Below, in pieces: positions 61,749 to 64,000 of a DNA stretch of 64,000 nt. Source of the DNA: Alphaproteobacteria bacterium HT1-32 (lineage in GTDB: Bacteria > Pseudomonadota > Alphaproteobacteria > Rhodospirillales > HT1-32); assembly GCA_009649675.1 (NCBI GenBank), contig WJPL01000004.1:62001-126000 (forward strand), written 5' to 3'. A program made the translations under genes and the position numbers. The notes below the pieces were generated by a model. The model was not told the origin of the DNA. It saw nothing but the letters and a program-made list of their open reading frames with translations, and did not search any database. Within the stretch, counting starts at the first letter, position 1. Each line of letters opens with the position of its first letter.

Positions 61749-62648
61749 TCAGTGTTCGTCGTCCGTTTCTCTTGTCGGATCGGCGGGTTTCGTCGCAGCA
61801 GGTTCCCCGGATACGGCGAAATGGCGGGCCAGTGTCGACAGTCGTTCCAGCGCTTCGATTGATCGACCGTCATCACAACGGGACAATTCGAGGATCAGCG
61901 CATTACAGATCGCCATCGGCACGGTAAGGGATTGTGAATCGAGATCTTCGCCGCGTGATGCGGCAAGCAGGATGTCTGGCTTTGGTCGAACGGCGAGGCC
62001 AGCCAGATCAGAGATCAGCAGACAACTGGCACCCACATCACGGGTATAGGCAAGCAGCCGGTCCAGCCGTTCCGCAGGACGCCGGAAGGCACAGACAACA
62101 ACGACATCTTCGCGGCGCATCGACAGCAGAACGTCGGAGGCCTGCCAGTCGAGATGCTGGAGTTCAACCACATCATATCCGGACCGCGTCAGCCGGCGGG
62201 CAAACAGGTTGGTCAGGGATGAGGCATGACCCTGGCCGAACAGGAAAATTCGTCTGGCATCCCGCAGCATTTCAGCGGCAGAAGTCATGGTTGTGTGGTC
62301 GATCTGTTTTGGCAGAGACATCAGGGTACGTACCTCGCTCTCGACCAGTGCATCGAGAATCGAGCCTCTGGCCATACGGTCCAGTCGCCCCCGGATACGG
62401 CCTGCGGCGGAATCGACTTCAGAGATGACCTCGTTCCGCAGATGGGCTTTCATCGTGCGGTAGCTGTCAAAGCCGAGCTTTTGAGCAAGCCGGCCGGCAG
62501 TGCTTTCATGGACACCGGCGCGTTTCGCCACGGTCACTGCGGGCAGAAAGCTGCTTTCGACCGGATCGACAAAAAGGACAGCCAGCAACCGACGGTCTGC
62601 ATCCGTCAGCTTGCCACCATACTCCTCGACGATCTCTCTAAGGCCCAA
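61749..62648 (-). CDS. RpiR/MurR-family regulator
   Basis: A 299-residue regulator. The HTH_6 domain (about 1-80) contains FLPAVTVAKRAGVHESTAGRLAQKLGF. The SIS domain (about 120-260) has RDARRIFLFGQGHASSLTNLFARRL, which binds phosphosugar-like ligands. That suits control of an operon releasing glycerol phosphate or related esters. It is 35 bp upstream of the receptor gene on the same strand and may be part of the operon. The start is TTG 62648, preceded by AGGGGG at 8 bases. Confidence 0.9.
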   Translation of the reverse strand: MGLREIVEEYGGKLTDADRRLLAVLFVDPVESSFLPAVTVAKRAGVHESTAGRLAQKLGFDSYRTMKAHLRNEVISEVDSAAGRIRGRLDRMARGSILDALVESEVRTLMSLPKQIDHTTMTSAAEMLRDARRIFLFGQGHASSLTNLFARRLTRSGYDVVELQHLDWQASDVLLSMRREDVVVVCAFRRPAERLDRLLAYTRDVGASCLLISDLAGLAVRPKPDILLAASRGEDLDSQSLTVPMAICNALILELSRCDDGRSIEALERLSTLARHFAVSGEPAATKPADPTRETDDEH

Positions 62649-62702
62649 AGTGCATACCCCCTATGCTACCGGACAGGTTTGAACCTTACGCCCGATTTGG
62701 TT

Positions 62703-62726
62703 TTCGTGCAAGAAAACTTGCATGAA
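62703..62726. promoter_or_regulatory. Inverted repeat TTCGTGCAAG-AAAA-CTTGCATGAA before rpiR
   Basis: 10-bp arms with one mismatch, centred 66 bp upstream of the rpiR start, in a 226-bp gap that otherwise shows no gene. It fits a repressor site for the RpiR protein. Confidence 0.5.
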
Positions 62727-62874
62727 TGGATTTTTACGCAATTTATGTTGCTGTTTTATGGCAGCGAAATGACGGGGGAATTACAAATGAAAATTTTCAG
62801 AGATATTTGTTCCGGCTGACCTATTGTCAGCCGGTCGCCCGTGATCAGAACGGGCGACCGGTCAGGGTCGGGCT

Positions 62875-64000
62875 TCAGGCTGCGACTTTCGGCCGTGCAT
62901 TGAAGAAGACAAAGATAGTGGAACCGGCAACGGCGCCAGCAATCCAGTACAGCCCATCGATAGCCGGCCCAACCGTGGCTGTCAGGGCAATCAGGGAGGT
63001 GGCGCCGAGCAGGATACGTGTTGCCGCGTTGAGATCAGCCCGCCAGTAGCCGGTGATCGCCAGTTGCATGGCGGTGAAGCAGATAAACAGCGCGAAGACA
63101 TCGAAGATAATCTCGGCGATGCTGTCATCCAGCAGACTGCCGAAGGCGAAGACGAAGGGGATGATGTAGAGGGCTTTTGCAAGTTTGACGCATTCCCAGC
63201 CGGTTCGCATCGGATTGGCATTGGCGATACGTGCGCCGACAAAGGCCGTCATGCAGATCGGTGGCGTGATGGTCGAGTCCTGGGCGAACCAGAAGATGAT
63301 CAGATGGGCAGCCAGCGCCGACATGCCGAGATCCTGCAGGAAGGTCGCCCCCAGCGCCGCAATAATGACGTAAGAAGCGGTGACGGGCATACCCATGCCG
63401 ACGACATAGCTGATCAGGCCGATCAGAACGATGGCGATGAACATGGAGCCACCGGAGAAGTCGAGCAGGATGGAGGTGATCTTGATCAGCAGTCCGGTCT
63501 GGACCGTTACCCCGTAAATAATTGCCGCACTGGCCAGCAGGGCAGAAATGCTCAGTGCAACGCGGGTGCCGGTCTCAAGGGTAACAATGATCTTCTCCGG
63601 GCTGATGCGGGTTGCCTTTCGCATCATGGCGACGGCGAAGGTCGCAACAACACAGGCACCGGCCGAAAAGAACGGTGTGAAGTCCATCAGCAGGAGAGTA
63701 ATCAGCAGACCGACTGCAGCCAGAATATGCCAGCCCTGTGCCAGGGCATCACGAATACGCGGCAGTTCTGACCGGGGTAGGCCCTGCAGGTTGCGCTGGG
63801 CTGCCTTGACGTCGGTGAAGATATAAATGGCGACGTAGTACAGCAGTGCGGGTGCAATGGAATAGGCGAGAATTTTCCCCAGAGGTTCGCCGGTCAGGCT
63901 GGCCATGATGAAGGCGCCCGCACCCATCAGGGGCGGGGTCAGGCCACCACCGACAGAGGCGACAACTTCGATCGCCGCGGCTTCATGAGGTTTGTAGCCG
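62875..64000 (-). CDS. Fused TRAP transporter permease (TAXI-type), 5' truncated by window end
   Basis: 375 residues are visible and the frame continues past 64000. EVVASVGGGLTPPLMGAGAFIMA is the DctM-like signature of the fused 4TM/12TM permease family. The second half has SGGSMFIAIVLIGLISYVVGMGMPVTASY and FWFAQDSTITPPICMTAFVGARIAN. It normally works with a TAXI-type receptor encoded nearby, so one may lie to the right of the window. It imports organic acids or amino acids. About half of the protein is missing from view. Confidence 0.9.
   Translation of the reverse strand, partial: GYKPHEAAAIEVVASVGGGLTPPLMGAGAFIMASLTGEPLGKILAYSIAPALLYYVAIYIFTDVKAAQRNLQGLPRSELPRIRDALAQGWHILAAVGLLITLLLMDFTPFFSAGACVVATFAVAMMRKATRISPEKIIVTLETGTRVALSISALLASAAIIYGVTVQTGLLIKITSILLDFSGGSMFIAIVLIGLISYVVGMGMPVTASYVIIAALGATFLQDLGMSALAAHLIIFWFAQDSTITPPICMTAFVGARIANANPMRTGWECVKLAKALYIIPFVFAFGSLLDDSIAEIIFDVFALFICFTAMQLAITGYWRADLNAATRILLGATSLIALTATVGPAIDGLYWIAGAVAGSTIFVFFNARPKVAA

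Noticed and set aside
59920-62049. 709-codon open frame on the plus strand
   Set aside because: It is fully antisense to the receptor, ATPase and RpiR genes, which have clear family motifs. The translation is low-complexity in character and shows no domain. Long antisense frames are expected from the codon bias here.
1-64000. CRISPR arrays, prophage, IS elements, tRNA or rRNA genes
   Set aside because: I saw no regularly spaced repeats, transposase or integrase motifs, terminal inverted repeats around genes, or cloverleaf/rRNA sequences.

Overview
The window looks like chromosomal DNA of a free-living alphaproteobacterium, possibly of the Rhodospirillales. This placement is inference from gene families, moderately GC-rich codon use and the abundance of TRAP and tripartite tricarboxylate (TTT) transporters. 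There is no rRNA, tRNA, phage or IS gene to fix it. About 58 protein genes fill nearly all of the sequence in short, tight operons, each mostly with its own LysR, GntR or RpiR regulator.

Region 1 (1-7.4 kb) is the edge of a specialised-metabolite or secretion locus. It holds a truncated fatty acyl-AMP ligase / carrier protein / condensation-domain protein. Converging on it is a 1402-residue transporter that joins both halves of an NHLM-type peptide exporter (C39 peptidase-ABC plus the second ABC subunit) in one polypeptide. This is followed by a 61-residue protein resembling only the N-terminus of the NHLM HlyD-type adaptor. This is the least ordinary part of the window.

Region 2 (7.6-20 kb) holds a CoA-transferase, then a LysR-controlled TRAP transporter (dctPQM) with a cyclase-family hydrolase, a DUF2946/PepSY membrane pair, a D-tartrate dehydratase-like enolase-superfamily enzyme divergent from an Ldh-family dehydrogenase, and an enoyl-CoA hydratase. 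Region 3 (19.6-36.5 kb) contains three complete TTT uptake systems in three arrangements (C-B-A, B-A-C, and C-B-A with a Tat-type binding protein). With them are two FCD-type GntR regulators, a second Ldh-family enzyme, an orphan DctP-like protein with no signal peptide, and an alcohol dehydrogenase / DapA-like aldolase / cupin operon. A shared ATTATCGATAAT palindrome in front of the second TTT operon and the dehydrogenase operon suggests common control by the GntR protein at 25.5-26.1 kb.

Region 4 (36.5-46.5 kb) has a luciferase-like monooxygenase and hydrolase, a LysR, and a flavin reductase that could form a two-component oxygenase. It also has three Gfo/Idh/MocA dehydrogenases, an AEC exporter and an Asp/Glu racemase-family protein. 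Region 5 (46.6-54 kb) is one long operon: a three-subunit HcnABC/opine-oxidase-like flavoenzyme, a CMD protein and a PotABCD-type importer. This suggests import and oxidation of an amine or opine-like compound.

Region 6 (54.2-62.6 kb) is a family-5 (Dpp/Opp-type) ABC importer whose operon contains two cytoplasmic phosphodiesterases (GDPD and an alkaline-phosphatase-superfamily enzyme), downstream of an RpiR regulator. It is a good candidate for uptake and intracellular cleavage of phosphodiesters. The window ends inside a fused TRAP permease. Overall it is a scavenging island for small organic acids, amines and phosphodiesters beside the edge of a possible lipopeptide or peptide export cluster.
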